From: Caryophanales bacterium UBA6768
Lineage (GTDB): Bacteria; Bacillota; Bacilli; Bacillales_D; Amphibacillaceae
Reading direction: 5' to 3'
Length of the DNA: 25,903 bases
Assembly: GCA_002453315.1 (NCBI GenBank)
Contig: DKGO01000140.1
Span: 1-25,903, forward strand
The translations under genes and the position numbers were made by a program. Under the pieces are notes generated by a model. The model was not told the origin of the DNA. It saw only the letters and a program-made list of their open reading frames with translations, and did not search any database. Positions 7,585 through 15,935 of the stretch are shown one piece after another (position 1 is the first letter of the stretch; each line of letters begins with the position of its first letter).

Positions 7585-8745
7585 ATGCAGCAAAAACGGG
7601 TACTATTTACATTATTTATGATTATGTTTCTAGTCATGGCAGGATTTGGCATCATTATACCAGTGTTGCCTTTTTACGCTGAAGAACTCGGTGCCACCCC
7701 AACACAATTAGGATTGCTAATGGCAGTCTATTCTCTGATGCAATTTATTTTTTCACCGATGTGGGGTAAAATTTCTGATAAAGTTGGTAGGAAACCAATC
7801 ATTTTAGTCGGGATATTAGGTTTATCATTATCATTTTTTATGATGGCTATTGCTACCCAATTATGGATGTTATTCGTTGCCCGAATTTTCGGCGGAATTT
7901 TATCAGCAGCAAACATGCCTACAGTAACAGCATATGTTGCAGATATTACTTCAGAAGAAGATCGAAGCAAAGGAATGGGGATGATAGGAGCGGCGACAGG
8001 GATTGGGTTTATTTTTGGTCCAGCAATTGGTGGAGTTTTTTCAAAAATAGGCTTAAACGCTCCATTCTATTTAGCAGGAATCGTTTCTTTCATCACATTT
8101 TTACTTGTTATTTTTATTTTAAAAGAATCAAAACAACATGTAGCTGAACAAAATGAACAAGCAAAACAACAGTTATCGGAAAAGTTCGGCCTCAGTTCTA
8201 CTTCTGTTTTGTATTTTTTATACTTTTTTATTTCATTATCATTGGCTGGATTAGAGGCAACATTTGCTTATTTTGCCGCTGAGAGGGCTGACATTAGTGC
8301 CCAATCATTAGGTTATGCCTTTATGGTGATGGGACTAGCAAGTGCGTTTGTACAAGGGTCCATGGGGAAATTAACAAAAATATTTAAAGAAACAACCATT
8401 ATAAGGGCAGGAATCATTGTATCCGCCATTGGCTTTGCACTTATTCTACTCATTAAAGACTTTATGACGGCAACGATTTTCCTAGCGGTTTTCGGAATTG
8501 GAAATGGGGTCATTCGACCAAGTGTTTTAGCTTTTTTAACGAAGATGACTAAGGGTGGACATGGGGCAGTGACAGGAAATTTAGCGTCGTTTGATTCTTT
8601 AGGAAGAGTATTAGGTCCTGTAATAGGGGGATATCTATATACACAAATGATTGAGCTCCCGTATATATCGGGGATTGCATTATCCCTATTTGCATTAATA
8701 TTGTTTCAAGTATTTACTGTGAGGTTGGGGAAAGTTGGAAATTAG
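7585..8745 (+). CDS. MFS drug-efflux-type transporter (DHA1 family)
   Basis: 386 residues from ATG 7585, chosen because AAGAAGGA (7567-7574) precedes it; an in-frame TTG at 7561 has no ribosome binding site. About twelve membrane segments. Diagnostic MFS features: the GIIIPVLPFYAEELG first helix, the loop 2-3 motif GKISDKVGRKP, and a GFIFGPAIGG antiporter motif C in helix 5. The sequence resembles proton-driven multidrug or tetracycline exporters such as NorA, Bmr and TetA-like proteins. The exported compound is not predictable. It is a single gene, downstream of the aceA terminator and followed by a hairpin, so it probably has no part in the glyoxylate shunt. Confidence 0.85.
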   Translation: MQQKRVLFTLFMIMFLVMAGFGIIIPVLPFYAEELGATPTQLGLLMAVYSLMQFIFSPMWGKISDKVGRKPIILVGILGLSLSFFMMAIATQLWMLFVARIFGGILSAANMPTVTAYVADITSEEDRSKGMGMIGAATGIGFIFGPAIGGVFSKIGLNAPFYLAGIVSFITFLLVIFILKESKQHVAEQNEQAKQQLSEKFGLSSTSVLYFLYFFISLSLAGLEATFAYFAAERADISAQSLGYAFMVMGLASAFVQGSMGKLTKIFKETTIIRAGIIVSAIGFALILLIKDFMTATIFLAVFGIGNGVIRPSVLAFLTKMTKGGHGAVTGNLASFDSLGRVLGPVIGGYLYTQMIELPYISGIALSLFALILFQVFTVRLGKVGN

Positions 8746-8762
8746 TTGACATGGGATTCTTT

Positions 8763-8802
8763 GGAAAGAACAGAGCAAAATCATCTACTCTGTTGTCTTT
8801 CC
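8763..8802. terminator. inverted repeat after the MFS gene
   Basis: GGAAAG plus AACAGAG (8763-8775) pair with CTCTGTT (8788-8794) and CTTTCC (8797-8802), giving a 13-bp stem with a 2-nt bulge and a 12-nt loop. It lies 17 bp past the MFS stop. No good T-run follows on either strand, so it may act more as an mRNA 3'-end stabiliser than as a full terminator. Confidence 0.5.
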
Positions 8803-8828
8803 TTCATCACACCAATCATTCTACGCCA

Positions 8829-9038
8829 TTATTTTTTCTCATCATCGCACGCAATCATTCTACTAGCCCTTTTTGATGGCTCTGTAAGTCCTTCTTCATA
8901 TGACATATCATCTCTCCTTATTAGATCCATTCTTATTTCCACTGGAAGTGGGTTAACAAAGTGTCCTTCAAAGTTAATGGCTAATTGCATGTTTAATTCC
9001 TCAGAATAAACATAAGTTGAAGCAATATTCTTATGCAT
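8829..9038 (-). pseudogene. unrecognised short ORF, possibly the 3' remnant of a longer gene
   Basis: 69 codons from ATG 9038, with an AAAAGGGG ribosome-binding-like stretch upstream. The same frame stays open, without a start codon, back to about 9134 (a TAG lies at 9135-9137), adding about 30 protein-like codons. This suggests either a small gene or the end of a decayed longer one. The product is mildly acidic, with no membrane segment, no Cys pairs and no motif I recognise. It is convergent with the MFS gene and next to a gene-free stretch, consistent with decay. I assign no function. Confidence 0.35.
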
Positions 9039-9717
9039 ATTTATATAATCCCCTTTTGAATATCCAACCTCTATTAGTCCTTCTACCTTCCCTTTAACGA
9101 CCGCTTCATGCGGTTCAGCTAAGTTCTCATTAAACTAAACTCTTATAAATTATAAATGATAAAGGTTAAATTCACGTTGAATAGAGGGATGTTATTTTTG
9201 AAAAGTTAAAATGAAACAGTATCAGTTTACTATTGACTGTTAGAGGAAAAAAAGATGATAAAATAATAATGTACAAAAACGATTACATAAGAATGTACAG
9301 TTTTGATAATACCATTATCGTATTATTGGAGGGAGGTAAATACTAAAGGGGAAATAGTACGCTGTTTTCAGCCAATAAAAAATCGCCAAAGCTTGATAAA
9401 ACCAATGCTTTGAACGATTTCCGCTGTCAAATATTTATTTTAATAACTAATTGCTTTATTTGACAATTTAGGGAAATTCCTAATCAAACGAAATTTGGAG
9501 AATAAAGCTATATTAATCAACAGGAATCCTATTTAGTAGAAATCCTGATTATCAACATTAAACTTTATAGTACAATTCACCCCGTTCCTTCGTATGAAAT
9601 TGCTGGATTTAATAGTATCTTATATTAAGGACAAGATATAACAGTAATTTTTTTCTTAATAAATAAATTTAATTTGTTTTTGTTACCACTTTTATAGTGT
9701 CCATTAATCCGGATAAG
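9039..9717. other. 679-bp stretch without a convincing gene
   Basis: No supported coding region. It contains several structures: two direct AATGTACA copies (9268-9275, 9292-9299); a GATAAT/ATTATC dyad (9305-9319); a strong GGAGGGAGG ribosome-binding-like run near 9330 with no start codon after it; and a hairpin pairing AAATCG and CAAAGC (9380-9392) with GCTTTG and CGATTT (9407-9420). The orphan ribosome binding site and scattered dyads suggest a decayed locus or mobile-element scar, but I cannot identify a transposase remnant. I see no clear terminator for the minus-strand MFS gene that ends at 9718. Confidence 0.5.
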
Positions 9718-10947
9718 TTATTTATATAGGGAATTAAATTCACCTTTATTTACTAATCCTAGTATTTTCCTATCTCTTCTGCCATGCATAAAATAATATA
9801 TTGTAAGACCTAATAAAATAATAATCGACAAACATAAATATAAACCTCTAAATCCGATAATTGGAATAAATACCCCAATGATCAGTGGACCTATTCCTAG
9901 GGCTAAATCTAGAAATATAAAATAAGTTGAATTCGCTAATCCTATTCTTTCTATTGGTGTCACCTTTATTGCTAATGCCTGAGTACTCGATTGGAAATTT
10001 CCATAACCAATACCTATAAATACTGCCCCCAATAGAAAAATAAAGCTTGTTGTTGCTTGGCTAATAACTAACATTCCAATTGTAAAAAATATAAGGGAAG
10101 GATAAACAACACTATTTGTCCCTTTCAAATCAAATAATTTACCTGAGAAAGGTCTCGTTAATAAAACAGCGAACGCATAAACAAGAAAGTAATAACCCCC
10201 TGCTTCAACTATTTGTATTTCTGATGAGTATGTAGTAACAAATGATAATAATCCGGAATACGAAAATGCCACTATTAAAACAATCATAGAAATTGGGATT
10301 GCATTCGATTCAAAATAATTAGAAAATCGAAATGTATTATTTTTCTTATTTTTAAAATCCAATGTAATTTCTACTTTTTCAAATGACGGTTCTTCAATAG
10401 TATTAGATAAGAAAATAGCGATAACACCAACAACTAATGAAAATATAAAGATACTTTCAAAATTAAATTGATTAATAAGAAATACCCCAATTAAGGGACC
10501 AATTGCTGCAGATAATATAACACTGATACTGAAGTATCCAATTCCTTCTCCTTTTCGAGAATCAGGGATGATTTGGGATACAATTGTAGCAGTTGCTGTC
10601 GTTGCAAGACCAGTCCCCACCCCTTGTAAAATTCTAATGAACATCAATGTGTAAATATCTAACGGTAAAAAGTAAAAAAAGGCCATGATGACATAGACTG
10701 TATTTCCTATCAACAATAATTTCTTTTTACCTATTATTTCAATTTTATTACCTCCATATAGTCTCCCGAGCAATACCCCTATGATAAATATACTAGAAAC
10801 CAATCCAGCCATACCTGTATTGGCATCATATACATTAATTGCATATGATGCCATTGTAACAATAAGTAAGTACATAGATAAAAACAGGGAAAAATGGACA
10901 ATAGAAGTTGATACAAACATTTTAGTCCATAACTTTTCTTTATCCAC
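9718..10947 (-). CDS. MFS transporter, last gene of the catabolic cluster
   Basis: 409 residues with about twelve membrane segments. The loop 2-3 region has GRLYGGNKIEIIGKKK, a diverged MFS signature, and helices 4-5 carry RILQGVGTGLATTATATIV and SAAIGPLIGVFL. It looks like a DHA1-type permease or exporter. Translation probably starts at GTG 10947, with GGGAGGA about 8 nt upstream; no earlier ATG fits. It follows the CoA-transferase gene by 64 bp on the same strand, so it may transport the pathway substrate or export a by-product. The cluster already has a TRAP importer, which makes export or a second substrate possible. Confidence 0.8.
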   Translation of the reverse strand: MDKEKLWTKMFVSTSIVHFSLFLSMYLLIVTMASYAINVYDANTGMAGLVSSIFIIGVLLGRLYGGNKIEIIGKKKLLLIGNTVYVIMAFFYFLPLDIYTLMFIRILQGVGTGLATTATATIVSQIIPDSRKGEGIGYFSISVILSAAIGPLIGVFLINQFNFESIFIFSLVVGVIAIFLSNTIEEPSFEKVEITLDFKNKKNNTFRFSNYFESNAIPISMIVLIVAFSYSGLLSFVTTYSSEIQIVEAGGYYFLVYAFAVLLTRPFSGKLFDLKGTNSVVYPSLIFFTIGMLVISQATTSFIFLLGAVFIGIGYGNFQSSTQALAIKVTPIERIGLANSTYFIFLDLALGIGPLIIGVFIPIIGFRGLYLCLSIIILLGLTIYYFMHGRRDRKILGLVNKGEFNSLYK

Positions 10948-11011
10948 TTAATAATCCTCCCTTATTTTTTAACAAAGCAAAATCATCAGTATTAACAATA
11001 CAATTAAAAAA

Positions 11012-12247
11012 CTATATAATATCTTTTGCTTTAAGATCTTCATACTCATTTTCATTTAAATTTAGTATATTTAAATAAACTTCATCATTATCTGACCCAA
11101 GTAATGTGCCTGGGCGCCATACTTGACCGGGTGACTGTGAGAATTTAGGAACTACATTAGGAACCGATACATTCCCTAAAACATTATCGTCTAATTTCAC
11201 AATATTTTCCCTAGATGCTATGTGGTCATCTTCAAAAACATCTTTCACGTTATTTACTGGCCCTACAGGTATATCTGCTTCTTCTAACAAACTTGTCGCT
11301 TCCTTCGCAGTTAAATTGATAATCCAACCTTGAATGAATTCATGCAGTACATTGGCCGATTCCGTTGAACTTCTTTTACGCATCGTATTAAAACGTTCTT
11401 CATGAATCAATTCCTCTTTACCCATTATTTTCATGAGTGAATTAAATTTACTATCTAAACTTGCATGTATCGTAAGCCACTTACCATCTTTTGTTTTAAA
11501 TATTTCAGCAGGTGCATATGATGGGTGACGATTTCCCAATCTCTCCCTAACTTCACCAAATTCACCGAAAGATGTAATAATATCTTCTTGAATACGTAGA
11601 GACGGTTCATATAATGCTAAGTCAATTTCTTGTCCCTTTCCATTCCCGACTACGTCCCGATAATAAACTGCCATTATTGCCGAAAGTGCATTAAAAGCCC
11701 CTGTTAAATAGTCAGCTATACTAACTCCCATCTTAACGGGTGGTTGATCTGGGTAGCCTGTAATATATTTTAACCCACTAAAACCTAGTGCCAGTCTATC
11801 TAATCCTGGTTTATGTGAATATGGACCAGTTTGTCCATAACCAGATACCCTTACCATGATTAATTTAGGATTTATTTTTGACAACGTATCATAGCCAATA
11901 TTCCATGACTCTAATGTTTTTGGTTTAAAATTCTCAATAATAACATCTGCCCATTCAGCTAATTTTTTAAATATTTCCTGTCCTTCTCTCTTACGCAAAT
12001 CCAAAGTTATTGATCGTTTGTTCCTCCCAACATTAATCCAAACCATTGATCTTCCATCTTTCGTTCCTTTTCCTGCCTGTCTAGAAGGATCCCCAGTCTT
12101 AGGTTGCTCTATTTTTATGACATCCGCTCCAAAATCAGCTAATAAAGATGCTCCAAAAGGACCAGCTATTAACATCCCTAAATCTAGCACTTTAAGCCCG
12201 TTTAATGGTCCAAATTCTGGTTTGTTTTTACTTGATTTACTATCCAT
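11012..12247 (-). CDS. class III (CaiB/BaiF) CoA-transferase
   Basis: 411 residues from ATG 12247, chosen because AAGGAG lies 6 nt upstream; an in-frame ATG at 12268 overlaps that site's leader and lacks its own. Family III CoA-transferases move CoA from a donor such as succinyl-CoA to a carboxylic acid through an aspartyl thioester. Visible features: GLKVLDLGMLIAGPFG (17-32), LLADFGADVIKIEQP (35-49), SGYGQTGPYSHKPGLD (135-150), and VSIADYLTGAF with candidate nucleophile Asp179. The position that is His in alpha-methylacyl-CoA racemases is Leu149 here, so transferase activity is more likely than racemisation. No acyl-CoA ligase is present, so this gene is the best candidate for substrate activation. 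Confidence 0.88.
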   Translation of the reverse strand: MDSKSSKNKPEFGPLNGLKVLDLGMLIAGPFGASLLADFGADVIKIEQPKTGDPSRQAGKGTKDGRSMVWINVGRNKRSITLDLRKREGQEIFKKLAEWADVIIENFKPKTLESWNIGYDTLSKINPKLIMVRVSGYGQTGPYSHKPGLDRLALGFSGLKYITGYPDQPPVKMGVSIADYLTGAFNALSAIMAVYYRDVVGNGKGQEIDLALYEPSLRIQEDIITSFGEFGEVRERLGNRHPSYAPAEIFKTKDGKWLTIHASLDSKFNSLMKIMGKEELIHEERFNTMRKRSSTESANVLHEFIQGWIINLTAKEATSLLEEADIPVGPVNNVKDVFEDDHIASRENIVKLDDNVLGNVSVPNVVPKFSQSPGQVWRPGTLLGSDNDEVYLNILNLNENEYEDLKAKDII

Positions 12248-12296
12248 TGTTATCTCCTTCTTAAACATTTATTAATATTTTTACAAAGCACTACTT

Positions 12297-13451
12297 TTAC
12301 GGTCTTTCTAATACATGAACAACACAAACGCTTCCTAAACCAACCATGTGTGCCATTCCTTTTTTCGCATTTGGTTGTTGCCTTACTCCCGCTTCATGTC
12401 TTAATTGTCTAGTAATTTCAGCAATTTGCCCTAGACCTGTCGGACCTGTTGGGTGACCCATCGCTATTAAGCCACCTGAAGCACTGACTGCACATTTTCC
12501 ACCAATATCCATTGCCCCTTCTTCTAAATAGTGGGCTGCTTCACCTTCTTTGCATAAGCCTAATGCTTCGACATAAAGCAATTCCTCTATAGAAAATGCA
12601 TCATGAAATTCAATTAAATCTAAATCATGTACAGAAATACCTGCCTCTTTTAATGCTACTGATGTAGTTTCTTTTGTTAACGCAGCATCTTTACCAACAC
12701 CAGCTTCATATACCCTTTCACTCCTTGATGATGATGCAGTAACCCTTATTGCCCTACTTGAGTCAATTCCATAACGTTTAATCCCCTCTTCAGAAGCAAC
12801 GATGACAGCAGAAGCCCCTTCTCCAATCGGGCAACACTGTAATCGAGTAAGTGATCCTGAAATTGGATAATCAGCTAAAATTTCTTCTAGAGTTCGTTCC
12901 TTTTGGCGGTGTGCATAAGGATTCATTGAACCATTTTTGTGATTTTTCACTGCTACTTTTGCGATTTGTTCCTCAGTAACACCGTATTTATTCATATATT
13001 CTTCAGCTAACAAGGCAAAATGTGTGAATGGTACGATGGCATCACTTGCTAAATCCTCAATACCTGTATGTTGAAAGGCTCTTTCAACATTTTTAGGTTT
13101 ATCAACACCTATAGCTAATGCCACATCATTAAAACCACTTGATACTTCCATAATCGCTTGTCTAAATGCACTGGAACCAGTAGCTGAGGCATTTTCTATG
13201 TGAGTAATAGAAGTCCCGGTAGTTCCTAAATGTCTTAACATTGCCCGACCTGAAGCCATTCCTAACCTAGCAGTACCAACATATGTTGATTCCACTGCAG
13301 GCCATTCAATATTTGCATCCTCTAGTGCTTCACGTATTGCTGTCAGTCCTAGATCGACATAGGACAATTCACTTTTACGTTGGTATCGGTGTAGTCCAAT
13401 ACCGACAACATATACAGGTCGTTGGTCTAAAATTGTTTTTCCCACTCTCAT
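12297..13451 (-). CDS. thiolase-family protein with Ser in place of the nucleophilic Cys
   Basis: 384 residues of the SCP2/archaeal-type thiolase fold, starting at ATG 13451 (a TTG lies one codon earlier; AAAGGAAG precedes). The N-terminal active-site loop reads ENASATGSS where family members have ENACASGS, so the nucleophile position is Ser89 (codon TCA at 13185-13187). The other two active-site segments are kept: EFHDAF (about 276-281) and GLIAMGHPTGPTG, with the GHP histidine. It follows the DUF35 gene by 27 bp, and DUF35 proteins form complexes with such thiolases. It could be a thiolase variant, or a retro-aldolase like Ltp2 of steroid side-chain degradation, which has a thiolase fold but a different chemistry. 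The fold is clear; the reaction is not. Confidence 0.85.
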   Translation of the reverse strand: MRVGKTILDQRPVYVVGIGLHRYQRKSELSYVDLGLTAIREALEDANIEWPAVESTYVGTARLGMASGRAMLRHLGTTGTSITHIENASATGSSAFRQAIMEVSSGFNDVALAIGVDKPKNVERAFQHTGIEDLASDAIVPFTHFALLAEEYMNKYGVTEEQIAKVAVKNHKNGSMNPYAHRQKERTLEEILADYPISGSLTRLQCCPIGEGASAVIVASEEGIKRYGIDSSRAIRVTASSSRSERVYEAGVGKDAALTKETTSVALKEAGISVHDLDLIEFHDAFSIEELLYVEALGLCKEGEAAHYLEEGAMDIGGKCAVSASGGLIAMGHPTGPTGLGQIAEITRQLRHEAGVRQQPNAKKGMAHMVGLGSVCVVHVLERP

Positions 13452-13478
13452 CAACTTCCTTTTCTAACCTACATATAT

Positions 13479-13895
13479 TTAGATTGTAAATCTTAGATCA
13501 AAAACTTCCTTGTTATTTTCATTTTTATCGATTTTGACAAGTTCTGAATATACAGTTTGTCCTATCTTTAATTGCGATTCGTCTTTTACATTCAGAATTG
13601 CTCGGATAACACACCCACTATCAAGTAAAACTGAACCAATAAAATAAGGTGCAGGATATTTTTTTATCGCACTTCTATGCACTTTTGCAAAAGAATGTAA
13701 TGTTCCTTTTCCCGACATAAGAACATTTTCGACTACTTCACCAGTGTTCCCACAAGATTCACAACCAAAATGTTGTCTTGGAAAATACACATGACCACAT
13801 TGGCAATTACTACCCTTTAATGCCGGATGATCTGGTAAATCTGAGGTACCTTGCTCTGTATAGGCATTTGGCTTTAAAAGTATTTTCGATGTCAT
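13479..13895 (-). CDS. DUF35 OB-fold protein with rubredoxin-like zinc ribbon
   Basis: 138 residues. The N-terminal half has CQCGHVYFPRQHFGCESCG, a four-Cys zinc ribbon with pairs at residues 32/34 and 45/48, followed by an OB-fold domain (about 55-135). This is the DUF35 architecture. Such proteins bind next to thiolase-fold enzymes: the HMG-CoA synthase/thiolase complex of archaea, BbsA with BbsB in benzylsuccinate degradation, and ChsH2 with Ltp2 in steroid degradation. The gene lies directly before the thiolase-like gene, so the two products very probably form one complex. The start ATG 13895 has a GGGAGGA site. Confidence 0.88.
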   Translation of the reverse strand: MTSKILLKPNAYTEQGTSDLPDHPALKGSNCQCGHVYFPRQHFGCESCGNTGEVVENVLMSGKGTLHSFAKVHRSAIKKYPAPYFIGSVLLDSGCVIRAILNVKDESQLKIGQTVYSELVKIDKNENNKEVFDLRFTI

Positions 13896-13945
13896 TTTAT
13901 TTCGTTCCTCCCTTTCATTAATTAATTGAGAAGTAAGGATGTTGA

Positions 13946-15067
13946 CTATTCCTTTATTTGTTTAAAGAACTTTTCATTATACTCCCCTAATTTAGGAGCT
14001 TTTTTAATTGAATTGACATGACTATTTTGAAATTGAACCGGAAATTTGATGGCATATTCATCTTCATGCTTGTTATCAGCCTCAAAATATTTAATTAAAT
14101 TTCTTTCCTTAAACAATTCCACCTGAGTTAATTCATCTATATTCATTACCTTTGTACAAGGCACTTGATATTCATCGAATATTTTAAGCCATTCTTTAGT
14201 GGTTCTTTTTTCTATTTCCTGTTGAATCATCCCATTTAGTTCGGTCGCATATTTGGAACGAGAGTTTCGTGAACTATATTTCTCATTATTAATTAATTCA
14301 GGTTTTCCAATAGCTTGACACGTACCTTCAAATAAATGATTTTCTAAACTACCTAAAGCAATAAATTGGCCATTCTTAGTTTGAAAGGTCCCATACGCCC
14401 CTCTACCTAAAAATTCTTTCTTTGTTGGTTTACCTTTATCATAATATTGTCCTATTCTCGGGGTCATCCATGCTAAAGTTGAGTCAGCTATAGATACATC
14501 AATATAGTCGCCTTTACCGGTTTTTTCCCTATTTCTAAGTGCAGCGAGTATGGAAATCACTGAATACATAGAAGAGGCTTGATCAGAAATTGGTACTCCT
14601 CCTGTTGCTTCCGGTGGGCCATCCGGGTTTCCACTTAAACTTAAAACACCTGATAGTGCTAAGAAGTTTATGTCATGTCCCGTTTCCCGTACCATTGGAC
14701 CTGTTTGACCATAATTTGAAATAGAACAATATATAATTTTCTCATTTATTTCTTTTACATCCTCATATTCTAAACCGAATTTCTTCATTGTTCCGGGTCT
14801 AAAACCCTCTACTATCACATCACAATTTTTTAAATATTTTTTAATTTGACTAACACTCTCTTTGTCCTTTAAATTCATTGTGATACTTTTTTTATTTCTA
14901 TTAATTGAATTAAAAAAACATTTGACACTTCTAGTCGGGTCTCCTGAGGTAGGATGTTCAACCTTTATCACGTCTGCCCCAAGCTCAGCTAACATTAATG
15001 TACAAAAAGGACCAGTTAATAAATTTGAAAAATCTAAAACTCTTATATCTTCTAATGGTAAGCTCAT
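13946..15067 (-). CDS. class III CoA-transferase family, alpha-methylacyl-CoA racemase-like
   Basis: 373 residues. Family features: IRVLDFSNLLTGPFC (8-22), LAELGADVIKVEHP (26-39) and SNYGQTGPMVRETGHDINFL (117-136). His131 in GHDINFLALSG and Asp162 in VPISDQASSM align with the His-Asp catalytic pair of alpha-methylacyl-CoA racemase (AMACR/Mcr), and the GHDIN motif is typical of that branch. It may therefore epimerise a 2-methylacyl-CoA, although simple CoA transfer by Asp162 is also possible. Its partner could be the other family III protein in the cluster, since some enzymes of this family are heteromeric (BbsEF). ATG 15067 has a GAGGG site at 7 nt. Confidence 0.85.
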   Translation of the reverse strand: MSLPLEDIRVLDFSNLLTGPFCTLMLAELGADVIKVEHPTSGDPTRSVKCFFNSINRNKKSITMNLKDKESVSQIKKYLKNCDVIVEGFRPGTMKKFGLEYEDVKEINEKIIYCSISNYGQTGPMVRETGHDINFLALSGVLSLSGNPDGPPEATGGVPISDQASSMYSVISILAALRNREKTGKGDYIDVSIADSTLAWMTPRIGQYYDKGKPTKKEFLGRGAYGTFQTKNGQFIALGSLENHLFEGTCQAIGKPELINNEKYSSRNSRSKYATELNGMIQQEIEKRTTKEWLKIFDEYQVPCTKVMNIDELTQVELFKERNLIKYFEADNKHEDEYAIKFPVQFQNSHVNSIKKAPKLGEYNEKFFKQIKE

Positions 15068-15156
15068 CTTTTTACCCTCATTTACGTTTCATTCATCTAT
15101 TGTTTAATTCACTTAATATTTTCTAATAAAATTTTAATTTTTTATTGTATTTTCTT

Positions 15157-15774
15157 TTATAGCTTTATAGTTTTGTCAACATCAAAAACTCTTTTCTTTG
15201 TAAAATATCGATCTATTTCGCCATATTTATTGCCTGCAAATCTTGCAAGTGGGTTTAATTTCTCGAAATCAATTTTATAATTACCTAAATAAATTTCATC
15301 AGATACATAAAAATGAACTACTCTACCCAAAACCATAAAGCCTCTTCCGACCTTAATAATTTCTTCTAATTCACATTCCAAGTGAATTAAAGACTCCTTG
15401 ACGGCGACACTATCAATCTTTTTTGTTTTTACAGGAGTAAATCCTACTTCATCAAACTCACTGATATCTTTCTTATATAATGCCGCCGCATTATTCACTT
15501 CTTTAGCCATTTCTTGATGCGTTATATTTATAACGAACTGTCGATTCATTTCAATGTTGTCCAATGTATCTTTTTTGTTAATTTTTCTCTCACCTATTGA
15601 GAAATATACAATTGGTGGCGAATTTGTAACAACATTAAAAAAACTATAAGGTGCAACATTGTAAACACCTTGAGAATCTTTAGTTGAAACTAGAGCAATT
15701 GGTCTCGGGACAACACTACCAGTTAACAGTTTATATAGTTCCCTAGCCGAACATTGCTTTGTATCAATCTCCAT
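15157..15774 (-). CDS. flavin reductase-like FMN-binding split-barrel protein
   Basis: 205 residues with the flavin reductase-like domain: GSVVPRPIALVSTKDSQG (19-36) and NVAPYSFFNVVTNSPPIVYFSIG (39-61) form the FMN-binding split barrel. Some relatives reduce free flavin for two-component monooxygenases and others have unknown roles. No monooxygenase lies in this window, so a reductase partner would be encoded elsewhere. The ATG at 15774 has GAGGTGG upstream. The gene is 161 bp after dctM and 89 bp before the racemase-like gene, the loosest spacings of the cluster, so an internal promoter here is possible. Confidence 0.82.
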   Translation of the reverse strand: MEIDTKQCSARELYKLLTGSVVPRPIALVSTKDSQGVYNVAPYSFFNVVTNSPPIVYFSIGERKINKKDTLDNIEMNRQFVINITHQEMAKEVNNAAALYKKDISEFDEVGFTPVKTKKIDSVAVKESLIHLECELEEIIKVGRGFMVLGRVVHFYVSDEIYLGNYKIDFEKLNPLARFAGNKYGEIDRYFTKKRVFDVDKTIKL

Positions 15775-15935
15775 TTTTCCACCTCAATTTCAATAAGGAT
15801 AATACATTACCATTCTATTATTATTTACATTACGGAAAGATTGTCCTTCATCTTTTAAAAATTAAAAGTAAATAACAGAATACATCAATATAATGTAGTA
15901 TTGCTTATTTATCTCAAACTATTTATTTATGACTA

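Noticed and set aside
8746..9009. 87-codon plus-strand ORF after the MFS gene
   Set aside because: It begins in the hairpin after the MFS gene, lacks a ribosome binding site and is antisense to the more protein-like minus-strand frame.
9268..9299. Two direct AATGTACA copies as a binding-site pair
   Set aside because: Only 8 bp in AT-rich sequence with no gene start nearby; chance is a sufficient explanation.
9380..9420. Hairpin as the terminal inverted repeat of an insertion sequence
   Set aside because: Both arms are adjacent rather than at the ends of an element, and no transposase fragment or target duplication could be recognised.
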